Made by a program: the position numbers and the translations under genes | Shown here: positions 51,970 through 60,993 of the stretch, one piece after another | Layout of the letters: every line of letters starts with the position of its first letter | Numbering within the stretch: position 1 is the stretch's first letter | Notes under the pieces: model-generated | Told to the model about the DNA's origin: nothing | What the model saw: the letters and a program-made list of their open reading frames with translations, nothing else | Database searches by the model: none | Assembly: GCF_013304385.1 (NCBI RefSeq) | Contig: NZ_JAAITU010000002.1 | Span: 1-64,000 of the forward strand | Source: Blautia glucerasea | GTDB taxonomy: Bacteria > Bacillota > Clostridia > Lachnospirales > Lachnospiraceae | Direction of reading: 5' to 3' | DNA: 64,000 nt

Positions 51970-53382
51970 TTATACCGGATATGCTCCGTTCTTTGTATCT
52001 GCTTTTGTTTCATCAACCTTTGTCTCCTGAGCCTGACGATATTTGAAGAACTCAGTTGCAACCTGCGGGAACAGTGCATAGGACAGAACATCCTCATCCT
52101 GCTCCTTATACTGTGCCATCTCGCTTTCAAGCTTATCCAGCTCATTGTCAAGAAGGTCAGCCGGACGGCATGTGATCGGTGTTGTATCGCCGATGCACTT
52201 CTTCTGTACTTCTTCGTTAAACGGTTTTGCTGTAGCACCATATTTACCGGAGAGTACATCCTTTGTCTCTTTTGTTACCATCTTGTATCTCTCGCCAAGG
52301 ATCACGTTGAATACAGCCTGGGTACCAACGATCTGGGATGACGGAGTAACAAGCGGCGGCTCACCAAGATCTTTACGAACACGTGGAACCTCTTCCAGAA
52401 CATCATAGAATTTGTCTTCTGCATGCTGCTCCTTCAGCTGGGAGGTCAGGTTAGAAAGCATACCGCCTGGTACCTGATACAGAAGAGTCTTGATATTTAC
52501 ACCAAGGTTCTTAGGATTGAGAAGGCCGCTGTCAAGAGCTTCATCGCGCATTGGGCGGAAGTAATCAGCGATCTCAGCCAGAAGCTTCTGGTCAAATCCT
52601 GTGTCGTATGGTGTGCCCTTAAATGTTTCAACCATAACCTCTGTTGCTGGCTGGGAAGTACCCAGTGCAAACGGAGACATAGCTGTATCAATAATATCTA
52701 CACCAGCCTCAACAGCCTTCAGATATGTCATGGAAGCAACACCTGAAGTGTAATGTGTATGAAGATCGATGGGGATCTTTACAGTCTCTTTCAGGGCTGT
52801 TACAAGCTCTGTAGCCTTGTATGGAAGAAGAAGACCAGCCATATCCTTGATGCAGATGGAATCAGCGCCCATCTCCTCGATACGTTTTGCCATGGTTGTC
52901 CAGTATTCCATTGTATAAGCATCACCCAGTGTATAGGAAAGAGCTACCTGTGCATGGCCTTTTTCTTTGTTAGCAGCCTTAACTGCTGTCTGAAGATTAC
53001 GAAGGTCATTCATACAGTCAAAAATACGGATGATATCAATACCATTTGCAAGGGATTTCTGCACAAAATACTCTACCACATCATCTGCATATGGACGGTA
53101 TCCAAGGATATTCTGTCCACGGAAAAGCATCTGCAGTTTTGTATTTTTGAATCCGTCACGTAATTTACGAAGTCTGTCCCACGGATCCTCTTTCAGGAAA
53201 CGAAGGCAGGCATCATAGGTAGCACCACCCCAGCACTCTACTGCGTGATAGCCAACCTGATCCAGTTTATCAACAATGGGAAGCATCTGTTCTGTGGTCA
53301 TACGTGTTGCGATCAGGGACTGATGTGCATCACGGAGAATGGTTTCCACAATTTTAACAGGTTTTTTTTCAATTTCTGCCAT
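51970..53382 (-). CDS. oadA: Oxaloacetate decarboxylase alpha / pyruvate carboxyltransferase (5S-type) subunit
   Basis: 470 residues: TIM-barrel carboxyltransferase with E-T-I-L-R-D-A-H-Q-S, metal ligands Asp and the H-x-H of D-L-H-T-H, the carbamylated Lys region C-I-K-D-M-A-G, then the conserved PYC_OADA domain. It has no biotin domain of its own, so it must use the separate carrier encoded two genes upstream. It moves CO2 between oxaloacetate/pyruvate and biotin. Last gene of the five-gene operon. Confidence 0.95.
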   Translation of the reverse strand: MAEIEKKPVKIVETILRDAHQSLIATRMTTEQMLPIVDKLDQVGYHAVECWGGATYDACLRFLKEDPWDRLRKLRDGFKNTKLQMLFRGQNILGYRPYADDVVEYFVQKSLANGIDIIRIFDCMNDLRNLQTAVKAANKEKGHAQVALSYTLGDAYTMEYWTTMAKRIEEMGADSICIKDMAGLLLPYKATELVTALKETVKIPIDLHTHYTSGVASMTYLKAVEAGVDIIDTAMSPFALGTSQPATEVMVETFKGTPYDTGFDQKLLAEIADYFRPMRDEALDSGLLNPKNLGVNIKTLLYQVPGGMLSNLTSQLKEQHAEDKFYDVLEEVPRVRKDLGEPPLVTPSSQIVGTQAVFNVILGERYKMVTKETKDVLSGKYGATAKPFNEEVQKKCIGDTTPITCRPADLLDNELDKLESEMAQYKEQDEDVLSYALFPQVATEFFKYRQAQETKVDETKADTKNGAYPV

Positions 53383-53411
53383 GATTGTACTCCTTATATT
53401 ATTCTAAAATA

Positions 53412-54560
53412 TTAAACTCCATAAATAGCCATAAATGTACCGGCTGCTACTGCTGTACCGATAACACCTGCCACATTGGGTCCCATAGCATGCATGAGAA
53501 GGAAGTTGGTAGGATCTGCCTCTGCACCAACCTTCTGGGATACACGGGCAGCCATAGGCACAGCGGATACACCTGCAGAACCGATCAACGGATTGATCTT
53601 GCCGCCGGAAAGTTTGCACATAAGCTTACCAAGCATAACACCGCCAAATGTACCAAATGCAAATGCCACAAGACCAAGAACTACGATCTTCAGTGTAGCA
53701 ACATTAAGGAATGCTTCAGCACTTGTAGATGCACCTACAGAAGTACCCAGAAGGATAACTACGATGTACATCAAAGCATTGGATGCTGTCTCTGTCAGCT
53801 GTTTTACAACGCCAGACTCTCTGAACAGGTTACCAAGCATCAGCATACCTACAAGAGGAGCTGTGGTAGGAAGAATCATACATACTACGATGGTGATCAC
53901 GATTGGGAAGAGGATCTTCTCAAGCTTGGATACAGGACGAAGCTGATCCATTCTGATCTTACGCTCTTCTTCTGTTGTAAACAACTTCATGATCGGAGGC
54001 TGGATGATAGGCACAAGGGACATATAGGAATATGCCGCCACAGCGATAGGTCCCATCAATGAGGACTGTCCCAGCTTACCTGCAAGGAAAATAGATGTAG
54101 GACCATCTGCACCGCCGATAATGGAAATAGCTGCTGCTGCCTTTCCGTTGAAGCCAAGGAAGATGGCAAGGAAGTAAGCAACATAAATACCAAGCTGTGC
54201 AGCTGCACCCATGATAAAGCTCTTAGGATTGGCGATCAACGGGCCAAAATCTGTCATCGCACCTACACCCATAAAAATAAGGGATGGTAAAATACTCCAC
54301 TCATCCAAAATGTAAAAATAGTGAAGAAGTCCACCTACACCATTGGACATATCTTCCGGATTAGCCATAATATCCGGATAAATATTAACCAAAAGCATAC
54401 CAAATGCGATGGGAACCAGAAGAAGCGGCTCAAATCCCTTTGCAATAGCCAGATAAAGGAATACGCATGCAACCACGATCATCAGGTAATTGCCCCATGT
54501 CAGATTAAAAAATGCTGTCTGGTGAAGCAGGTTGGACAAAGTATCTGTTACATAAGACAT
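53412..54560 (-). CDS. oadB: Na+-transporting decarboxylase beta subunit
   Basis: 382 residues with about ten membrane helices; I-G-G-A-D-G-P-T-S-I-F and G-V-S-A-V-P-M-A-A-R are the signature segments for carboxybiotin and Na+ binding. It decarboxylates carboxybiotin and pumps Na+. GGGAGG ribosome site 7 nt upstream. Confidence 0.96.
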   Translation of the reverse strand: MSYVTDTLSNLLHQTAFFNLTWGNYLMIVVACVFLYLAIAKGFEPLLLVPIAFGMLLVNIYPDIMANPEDMSNGVGGLLHYFYILDEWSILPSLIFMGVGAMTDFGPLIANPKSFIMGAAAQLGIYVAYFLAIFLGFNGKAAAAISIIGGADGPTSIFLAGKLGQSSLMGPIAVAAYSYMSLVPIIQPPIMKLFTTEEERKIRMDQLRPVSKLEKILFPIVITIVVCMILPTTAPLVGMLMLGNLFRESGVVKQLTETASNALMYIVVILLGTSVGASTSAEAFLNVATLKIVVLGLVAFAFGTFGGVMLGKLMCKLSGGKINPLIGSAGVSAVPMAARVSQKVGAEADPTNFLLMHAMGPNVAGVIGTAVAAGTFMAIYGV

Positions 54561-54576
54561 CTGAATACCTCCCGAC

Positions 54577-54957
54577 TTAGTTTAATGTTGCAAGGGTATC
54601 TCCATTTTCAACAGAGGCACCTTCTGCCACATCAATACTTGCAACTGTTCCGTCCTGTGGAGCTACTACCGGAATCTCCATCTTCATGGACTCAACGATT
54701 ACAATGCTGTCACCGGATTTAACAGCCTGTCCTACAGATGCAACGATCTTTAATACTTTTCCAGGCACCTGTGCTGCTACCTTTACGGAACCTGCACCAG
54801 CAGCTGCTGCTTTCGGTGCCGGTGCTACCTTTGGTGCCGGTGCTGCCTTCGGTGCCGGTGCTGCTGCTCTTGGAGCTGCTGCCGGTGCTGCACTTCCATT
54901 CTCTTCTACGGTTACATCATATGCAGTTCCATTAACTGTGATTGTATAATTTTTCAT
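54577..54957 (-). CDS. Biotin carboxyl carrier protein of the decarboxylase
   Basis: 126 residues: a short N-terminal domain, an Ala/Pro-rich hinge (about 22-55) made of A-P-A-P-K-A repeats, and a biotinyl domain with E-S-M-K-M-E, the Lys being the biotin site. The swinging arm serves the carboxyltransferases and OadB encoded around it. Confidence 0.95.
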   Translation of the reverse strand: MKNYTITVNGTAYDVTVEENGSAAPAAAPRAAAPAPKAAPAPKVAPAPKAAAAGAGSVKVAAQVPGKVLKIVASVGQAVKSGDSIVIVESMKMEIPVVAPQDGTVASIDVAEGASVENGDTLATLN

Positions 54958-54976
54958 TTTGAAATCCTCCTGTTAT

Positions 54977-55711
54977 TTACCATTTCTTACGATTCACTTT
55001 GCGGATAGAACGTACAACAAAACTATCTGTGCTGGTGCCCTCTGCTGCTGCAATAGCAGCTGCGATCACTGCAACCAGTTCACCATCATCTGCTGTTTCT
55101 TCAACAACAGGTGCTGCTACTGGTGCCGGTGCAGGAGCCTGAGCCGGTGTTTCTGTTTTCTTCTTGCTGCCATTGGGAATAAAACGGAACAGCCAGATCA
55201 CAAACATCAGGAAAAACAGAACACAGAATACGGTGGCAAGACCCATCACTGTATTCATTGCAGCTCTTTTCAGTGTATCACTCATTGAATACTGGATGTC
55301 CACATTTACAGATGTAGGAGCACCAGACTCATCAAACACATATACAAACTTTGCATCTGATTTCTCAAATGCTACAGGAACAGTAATGGTATACTCACCA
55401 TTTGCCTCAGAGAAGTCTGTCTCTCCGGCATCCTTCTGATCCTCTTTCATGGTTCCAAGCTCGTCCTTTGCACCAGCCCATGCTGTCATAGCACTGGTAG
55501 TAAAGCTGTCACTGGACTTGGAATAAGCCTCTACCTGATCATCAGTCAGCTGGACAATGGTCTGGGTCAGGCCTTCTGCAGTTGTGATCATCTGCTGCTT
55601 CAGCGTATCATCCACATCTGCCCATACAGCTCCGGCTGTACCCAGTACAAGGGCTGCCGCACATAAGATCGAAGCGCAGAAGCAGGATACTTTCTTAAAA
55701 ATACCTTTCAT
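54977..55711 (-). CDS. OadG-family membrane subunit with extracytoplasmic domain
   Basis: 244 residues from ATG 55711. Signal-like first helix (about 8-32), an outside domain of about 120 residues resembling DUF3887, one membrane helix (about 150-175), a Pro/Ala hinge, and a C-terminal cytoplasmic part ending V-R-S-I-R-K-V-N-R-K-K-W. Usual OadG is about 80-130 residues with a single helix; the extra outside domain is atypical. It should tether the soluble subunits to OadB. Confidence 0.85.
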   Translation of the reverse strand: MKGIFKKVSCFCASILCAAALVLGTAGAVWADVDDTLKQQMITTAEGLTQTIVQLTDDQVEAYSKSSDSFTTSAMTAWAGAKDELGTMKEDQKDAGETDFSEANGEYTITVPVAFEKSDAKFVYVFDESGAPTSVNVDIQYSMSDTLKRAAMNTVMGLATVFCVLFFLMFVIWLFRFIPNGSKKKTETPAQAPAPAPVAAPVVEETADDGELVAVIAAAIAAAEGTSTDSFVVRSIRKVNRKKW

Positions 55712-55725
55712 ATGCTCCACCTCAC

Positions 55726-57162
55726 TTAGACCGTTGTGTGTTTCTTGGACGGACGTGCTTCTCTTTTTGTGAAAAGCATCTCAAATGCACCAATCACATA
55801 TTTTCTTGTGTCTGCAGGGCTGATAATGGTATCTACATATCCTCTCTGTGCAGCAGACTCAACGCTGGACTGAAGTTCTTTGTACTGAGCTGCCTTCTCA
55901 TTCAATGTAGCTGCATCTGCACCTGCATACATGATCTTGGCTGCCAGGGATGCATCCATCATACCGATCTGTGCATCTTCCCATGCATAAACCATATCTG
56001 CACCAAGGGCTTTACTGTTCATCACTGTATAAGCGCTTCCGAATGCTTTACCGATGATCACGTTAACCTTCGGTACAGTTGCATCTGCAAAAGCATGTAC
56101 CAGCTGTCCAAGAGAAGCTGCAAGAGTTCTCTCGTTGCATTTGTCTGCTTTAAAGCCTGTTACATTGGTAAGAGTAAGTACAGGAATCTGGAAAGCATCG
56201 CAGAATTTCACAAAATCTGCTGCTTTTCTTGCGCCTCTTGCAGAAAGGCTTCCGTCTAACTCTTCGGACTTGTTGTCCTGTGCATCATAGATCTCGCTTC
56301 TGTTAGCAACAGCACCTACAGTAGCTCCGTTCAGACGGATAAATCCTGCTGCAATATCTTTACCGAAGTCTGGTTTGATTTCAAAGAATTGCTCATTGTC
56401 AGCAATCCTTGAAAGTGCAATAGCAGTATCTCCTGTGCAGTTTGCAATATCCTCACATACACGGTTCAGGTCATCTGTGCACTCCATATATGCATCAGAA
56501 TCCTCATTATTAGACGGCAGGTAGGAAATCAGCTCACGGATCTTCTCAAGGATCTCATCTTCGGTGCCAACTCCGTCGATCAGTCCTGTCTCACTGCTCT
56601 GGAATGCAGCATCAGATGTATCACATTTGTCAATGTGATTGCCTTCCAGTGCATTTGGGGAATTCACAAACATTTTTCCTTTTTTGCTCTCTATAAAAGT
56701 AAAATCAGTAAGCGCCGGAACAACAGCCATACCTCCACCGCAGGTACCGAAAATACCTGTAACCTGAGGAATCACTCCGGATGCCAGAGTCTGTTTGAAG
56801 TAGATCTCTCCAAAAGCCTCCAGTGCATCGGTAGCTTCCTGAAGACGAAGTCCTGCACAATCGATCAGGCCGATCACCGGTGCGCCTGTCTTAATGGCAA
56901 GGTCATAAAGTCTGGTGATCTTCTTGGCATGCATCTCGCCAACTGTACCGTTTAATACGGATACATCCTGGCTGTATACATAAACCAGATTCCCGTCAAT
57001 GACACCATATCCGGTAATAACTCCGTCAGAAGGTGCTTTTTTTTCAGCTAAGTTGAAATCAGTGCTTCTGGCTGTCACACTTTGGCCGATCTCAACAAAA
57101 CTGTTTGCATCAAGCAAAGAAGTAATTCTTTTGCCTGCTAAGCTTTGTGTTGCATTACTCAT
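55726..57162 (-). CDS. mmdA: Acyl-CoA carboxyltransferase (methylmalonyl/propionyl-CoA type)
   Basis: 478 residues, two crotonase-like halves. G-T-C-G-G-G-M-A-V-V-P and G-K-A-F-G-S-A-Y-T-V-M-N are the CoA and biotin site loops. It is first in the operon. Similar proteins transfer CO2 between methylmalonyl-CoA or another short-chain acyl-CoA and biotin. It is shorter than usual (about 510) and diverged, so the acyl-CoA is not certain. Promoter at 57196-57224. Confidence 0.88.
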   Translation of the reverse strand: MSNATQSLAGKRITSLLDANSFVEIGQSVTARSTDFNLAEKKAPSDGVITGYGVIDGNLVYVYSQDVSVLNGTVGEMHAKKITRLYDLAIKTGAPVIGLIDCAGLRLQEATDALEAFGEIYFKQTLASGVIPQVTGIFGTCGGGMAVVPALTDFTFIESKKGKMFVNSPNALEGNHIDKCDTSDAAFQSSETGLIDGVGTEDEILEKIRELISYLPSNNEDSDAYMECTDDLNRVCEDIANCTGDTAIALSRIADNEQFFEIKPDFGKDIAAGFIRLNGATVGAVANRSEIYDAQDNKSEELDGSLSARGARKAADFVKFCDAFQIPVLTLTNVTGFKADKCNERTLAASLGQLVHAFADATVPKVNVIIGKAFGSAYTVMNSKALGADMVYAWEDAQIGMMDASLAAKIMYAGADAATLNEKAAQYKELQSSVESAAQRGYVDTIISPADTRKYVIGAFEMLFTKREARPSKKHTTV

Positions 57163-57195
57163 TCTTATTTGCCCTCCGTTTTATAAAAATTTAAA

Positions 57196-57224
57196 AGTAT
57201 AACCAAAAAATCTGCCGATTGTAA
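57196..57224 (-). promoter_or_regulatory. Promoter of the decarboxylase operon
   Basis: TTACAA (57219-57224), 17 bp, TATACT (57196-57201). The perfect palindrome AATTGTACAATT (57223-57234) touches the -35 box and may be an operator. Confidence 0.65.
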
Positions 57225-57273
57225 TTGTACAATTTTTCAACCTTTTTTTCAAGTCTTTTTATACTGAAACAGC

Positions 57274-57325
57274 AAAAAAGAGCCTTGCAAAAGGTTCCCT
57301 TTCGGGAATCTTTCGGCAAAAGCTC
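57274..57325 (-). terminator. Terminator of the D-Ala-D-Ala carboxypeptidase gene
   Basis: A long imperfect stem (57280-57288 with 57316-57325) with an inner TTCCC/GGGAA arm, then TTTTTT on the minus strand, 34 bases after the stop. Confidence 0.8.
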
Positions 57326-57358
57326 CTTTCCATACTTTTTCTTCTTTCTTTTTTTGTT

Positions 57359-58618
57359 TCAGCTATGAAAAAATAAGTGAAACACCTGATCCACACACCA
57401 GAAATAACTGATCCGTTCCACATTCTTATCTGCAACAACCGGATAAGCAGCCAGCAGTTCATCTCTAAGCATGTATCGCACTTCTCCGATCTTCTGTCCC
57501 TTTTGCACAGGAGCCTGAAGTTCCTTTTCCAGCTTCAGGCTGCAGCTTACCTTTTCATCGGTACGAACCAGTACTTTTTTCTTTTTATCTGTTTCTTTTG
57601 CCCTTAATTTTCCCTGGATCCATACTTTTTGTCCCGGCCTGCTGCCTCCTGTGGTTCCATTTTCAACAGAAATCCTTGGGATCTTAAGCTCTTTCCAGTA
57701 ATTTTCATATCTGAAACAGGTTTCCCCGTATTTCAGAAGCTTTTTTGCATCCTGCCATTTGTAATTTTTATTACCAGGCCATCCACATCCAAGAAGGGCA
57801 ATGATAAATGTCCTTTCCTGGTTCTCACAAGCACACACGTAACAGTATCCTGCATTGCCGGTAAATCCTGTTTTTCCTGAAAGCACCCCTTCTTCCATAT
57901 CAAGGAATGCATTTGCATTATGCAGGGAAAAATGTCTTTTGCCACTTAAATCTGAAAAAGAATAATCCCTTGTCTGAGTGATTTTAAGAAATACCGGATT
58001 GGAAATAGCATAATTCATGATCCTTGCCAGATCCTCAGCCGTGGTATGATGTACACCGCCTGCATCGGAAGCATCCAGACCATTTGGTGTAATAAAATAA
58101 GTATCCTTGCATCCGATCTCTTTTGCCTTTGCATTCATCATGTCAGCAAAGCCTTCCACGCTGCCGCCGATATGCTCTGCAACTGCCACTGCTGTATCAT
58201 TATGGCTTTTCAGCATCAGAGAATATAAAAGGTCTTCCAGGTAATACTGTTCTCCTTCATGCAGGTTCAGCCTCACCTCCGGCTGGGAAGCGGCATTTTT
58301 TGAAATACTCACATAGTCATCTCCGGATCCGTTTTCCAATGCCAGAATACAGGTAAGCACTTTTGTTGTACTTGCATTTGGTCTTGGTACTTCTCCGTCC
58401 TTCTGATAAAGGATCCTGCCGGAATCTCCATCCATCAGCACTGCTGACAGGGAATAGAGACTCCCCGGCTCTTCTGGCTCACTGTTTTCTACCAGATCCA
58501 CCAGATTGGGGATCATCTGTACCTCCGTAACTTGGCTTTTTCCATATGCCGGAATATAAATAGTTGCAAGAAGCAGCAGACACCAGCACACTGCTGTCTT
58601 TTTCAGTATTCCTTTCAT
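57359..58618 (-). CDS. Serine-type D-Ala-D-Ala carboxypeptidase (DacB/DacF, S11)
   Basis: 419 residues from ATG 58618, which places a signal peptide at the very start; a longer frame to 58681 has no site. Motifs S-T-T-K (P-N-A-S-T-T-K), S-H-N and K-T-G are complete. A C-terminal beta domain and hydrophobic end follow. It trims peptidoglycan stem peptides; in Clostridia such proteins act in growth or spore cortex. Confidence 0.93.
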   Translation of the reverse strand: MKGILKKTAVCWCLLLLATIYIPAYGKSQVTEVQMIPNLVDLVENSEPEEPGSLYSLSAVLMDGDSGRILYQKDGEVPRPNASTTKVLTCILALENGSGDDYVSISKNAASQPEVRLNLHEGEQYYLEDLLYSLMLKSHNDTAVAVAEHIGGSVEGFADMMNAKAKEIGCKDTYFITPNGLDASDAGGVHHTTAEDLARIMNYAISNPVFLKITQTRDYSFSDLSGKRHFSLHNANAFLDMEEGVLSGKTGFTGNAGYCYVCACENQERTFIIALLGCGWPGNKNYKWQDAKKLLKYGETCFRYENYWKELKIPRISVENGTTGGSRPGQKVWIQGKLRAKETDKKKKVLVRTDEKVSCSLKLEKELQAPVQKGQKIGEVRYMLRDELLAAYPVVADKNVERISYFWCVDQVFHLFFHS

Positions 58619-58705
58619 CTGACACCCCGCAGCCTGATATCCGGATACACGGATCCAGATACCTGATTTTATAATAATCATATGCAGGCATGTCCTGAAT
58701 ATACC

Positions 58706-59503
58706 TTAACCGTTATATGTTTTATCCCATCGTTCAGACAGACTGCCCGGCATAAGGGCCAGGCTGTATAATTCCATCAGATCTTTGGGAGCTGCAAGCA
58801 AAGCCTTACGGAAGTATTCTTCCAGCTGCCTCACAGGTATCTGACTTTCCTTTACAGGTGCAGGAGTCATAAAGTGCCCCAGCATATCCTCCTGGAAATT
58901 CTTTCCGCCCAGTCTTAAAATGCGCCCGATCCATTTTCTTCGCATGCCTCCGTCATCACAGACCATAAGATTTGTAAAATATTTCATCATTTTCATGGAA
59001 ATGCAAATATTACTGCTGCTTACCTGAGGAATCGCCTGATGGATCACCTTTGCATAACGGATATCAGGTACAATCCCGCAAGAAGGGTAATATGCATAGG
59101 GGTTTTTACCTGTTTTTTCCATCAGATATCTGTCAAACTCTGTTTCCAGGGTGCTGTGACGCAAAGCTCCGGAGTCATCCACCTGATTTACATAGGGATG
59201 ACAAACAGAATCCAGAAGATAATGGCACCCAAACCCCATCATATATGCAAACAGCGCATGACTGTCTGTCTCTCTTACTTGTTTCATCCCTGCCTCAAAA
59301 AAACCGGCAGCCTTCTGCCGGTGCATGGAAACACCTTTCGCTGTTACCGGATTCGGCGTAACCATAAAATAAAACAGGATATCTGGCCCATGAACACCGA
59401 TCCTGTATAATTCTCCGTTTTCCCGGATCAGCTGCTGCAAAGGTGCAGGCAGCTGCCTGTAAACCATTTTTCCAAACAGATCATGTGCATATGTGGTTGG
59501 CAT
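58706..59503 (-). CDS. Zinc-dependent phospholipase C family protein
   Basis: 265 residues. M-P-T-T-Y-A-H at the start, H-G-P-D-I-L-F-Y, H-x-x-K-A-A-G-F-F, and G-F-G-C-H-Y-L-L-D-S-V-C-H-P-Y place His and Asp metal ligands as in the family. There is no signal peptide, so it is not a secreted toxin-type enzyme. Between scpB and dacB. Confidence 0.87.
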   Translation of the reverse strand: MPTTYAHDLFGKMVYRQLPAPLQQLIRENGELYRIGVHGPDILFYFMVTPNPVTAKGVSMHRQKAAGFFEAGMKQVRETDSHALFAYMMGFGCHYLLDSVCHPYVNQVDDSGALRHSTLETEFDRYLMEKTGKNPYAYYPSCGIVPDIRYAKVIHQAIPQVSSSNICISMKMMKYFTNLMVCDDGGMRRKWIGRILRLGGKNFQEDMLGHFMTPAPVKESQIPVRQLEEYFRKALLAAPKDLMELYSLALMPGSLSERWDKTYNG

Positions 59504-59517
59504 TTGTTCATCTCCCT

Positions 59518-60087
59518 TTACACATCCAGCCGAAGCTGTACTTCCTCTTCTGCTTCTGCCTTAAAATCTTCCAGCTTTACAGGGTCAAGAGCAGGCAGTT
59601 CTTCCAGTCCCTGAACACCAAAGGTACGCAAAAATTCCTCTGTTGTACCAAACAAAATCGGTCTTCCCGGCGCATCCAGGCGCCCAAGTTCCTTTACAAG
59701 GGAATATTCCACCAGCTTATTCACTGCATGGTCGCTTTTCACCCCGCGGATCTTCTCGATCTCTGCCTTTGTGATAGGCTGCTTATATGCAATAATAGAA
59801 AGGGTTTCCAGCATTACATCTGTAAGGGATGGTTTCTTAGGCTGCATGGCGATCCGGATCAAATTCCCGTAATATTCTTTTTTGGTGCACATCTGAAAGG
59901 AGTCTCCCAGTTCAATGATCTGAATCCCCCTGTCTTCTTCCTGGTATCGGTCCATCATATGATGGATCACTTTTCTTGTTGTCTCTTTATCCTGCTCTAC
60001 TGCTTTTGCGATCTGTGTTAACTCTACAGAATCTCCCATTGTGAAAAGTATGGCCTCGATCGCTGCTTCCATTGTCTTGATCTCCAC
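59518..60087 (-). CDS. scpB: Segregation and condensation protein B
   Basis: 189 residues with two winged-helix domains; A-I-E-A-I-L-F-T-M-G-D near the start and K-P-S-L-T-D-V-M-L-E-T-L-S-I-I-A-Y-K-Q-P-I-T-K-A-E. It forms the condensin complex with SMC and ScpA, encoded upstream. Confidence 0.96.
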   Translation of the reverse strand: MEIKTMEAAIEAILFTMGDSVELTQIAKAVEQDKETTRKVIHHMMDRYQEEDRGIQIIELGDSFQMCTKKEYYGNLIRIAMQPKKPSLTDVMLETLSIIAYKQPITKAEIEKIRGVKSDHAVNKLVEYSLVKELGRLDAPGRPILFGTTEEFLRTFGVQGLEELPALDPVKLEDFKAEAEEEVQLRLDV

Positions 60088-60126
60088 TTACTAACCTCTT
60101 CTATGTTCCATTTATACGGAAGCTGC

Positions 60127-60915
60127 TTATGCATCCTCCGCAAATTCAGTCAAATTCTTCCATGTGTCAGGATCTGTTACAACATCGATCTGAATATCGT
60201 CAAATAATTCTTCCTGCACCGCATGGATATGCCCCATCTTCATAAGCTCCAGTACAGAAAGGAAAGTAACGATCACTTGAACTTTGGAACACTGCCTTTC
60301 CAATAGCTGTCTGAAGCTGAACTTCCTGTGGCTTTTTGCAAAATCCTTCATCTGAAGCATTTTGTCGGAAAGACTGACTTCTTCCTTCTCAATAGTTCCA
60401 AACTTGCTTCGGATAGGATCGATCCTGTCATCCTGTTTTCGTATGATGGATTTGTAGATCTCATTCAACTTTTCCAAGGTCAATCCTTCAAGAAGAGCAG
60501 ACGGATCCACTGGCTCTCTGTACTGCAGCACTTCCTTTGGGACCGTAGGTTTTTTGTAATAAATCCCTTCTGCATCGTCCATCTTATCACGAAGTTCATA
60601 GGACATATATTTATACATTTTGTATTCAAGAAGCTTCTGCACTAGTTCTGCTCTTGGATCCTCTTCCTCTCCATCTTCATTGACTTCCTTAGGAAGAAGC
60701 ATCCTGCATTTAATATCCAGAAGTGTGGCTGCCATGACCATAAACTCGCTCATAACACCCAGATCTTCTTTTTCCATAGCATGGATATATTCCATGTACT
60801 GATCTGTGATCTCCACAATAGGAATATCATAGATGTCTATTTTATTTTTATCGATCAGGTGAAGGAGCAGATCTAGTGGTCCTTCAAACACATTTAACTT
60901 TACAGATATAGCCAT
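60127..60915 (-). CDS. scpA: Segregation and condensation protein A
   Basis: 262 residues. F-E-G-P-L-D-L-L-L-H-L-I near the start is the kleisin N-terminus; winged-helix end near 200-250. Kleisin of the SMC complex. 39 bases before scpB. Confidence 0.97.
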   Translation of the reverse strand: MAISVKLNVFEGPLDLLLHLIDKNKIDIYDIPIVEITDQYMEYIHAMEKEDLGVMSEFMVMAATLLDIKCRMLLPKEVNEDGEEEDPRAELVQKLLEYKMYKYMSYELRDKMDDAEGIYYKKPTVPKEVLQYREPVDPSALLEGLTLEKLNEIYKSIIRKQDDRIDPIRSKFGTIEKEEVSLSDKMLQMKDFAKSHRKFSFRQLLERQCSKVQVIVTFLSVLELMKMGHIHAVQEELFDDIQIDVVTDPDTWKNLTEFAEDA

Positions 60916-60993
60916 TCGTATCGTTCTCCCGGTGTTTCATTTTACATGTTCTGCATGGGATTGTAAAGGGTGGCTTTGCATATTATAAATGTT

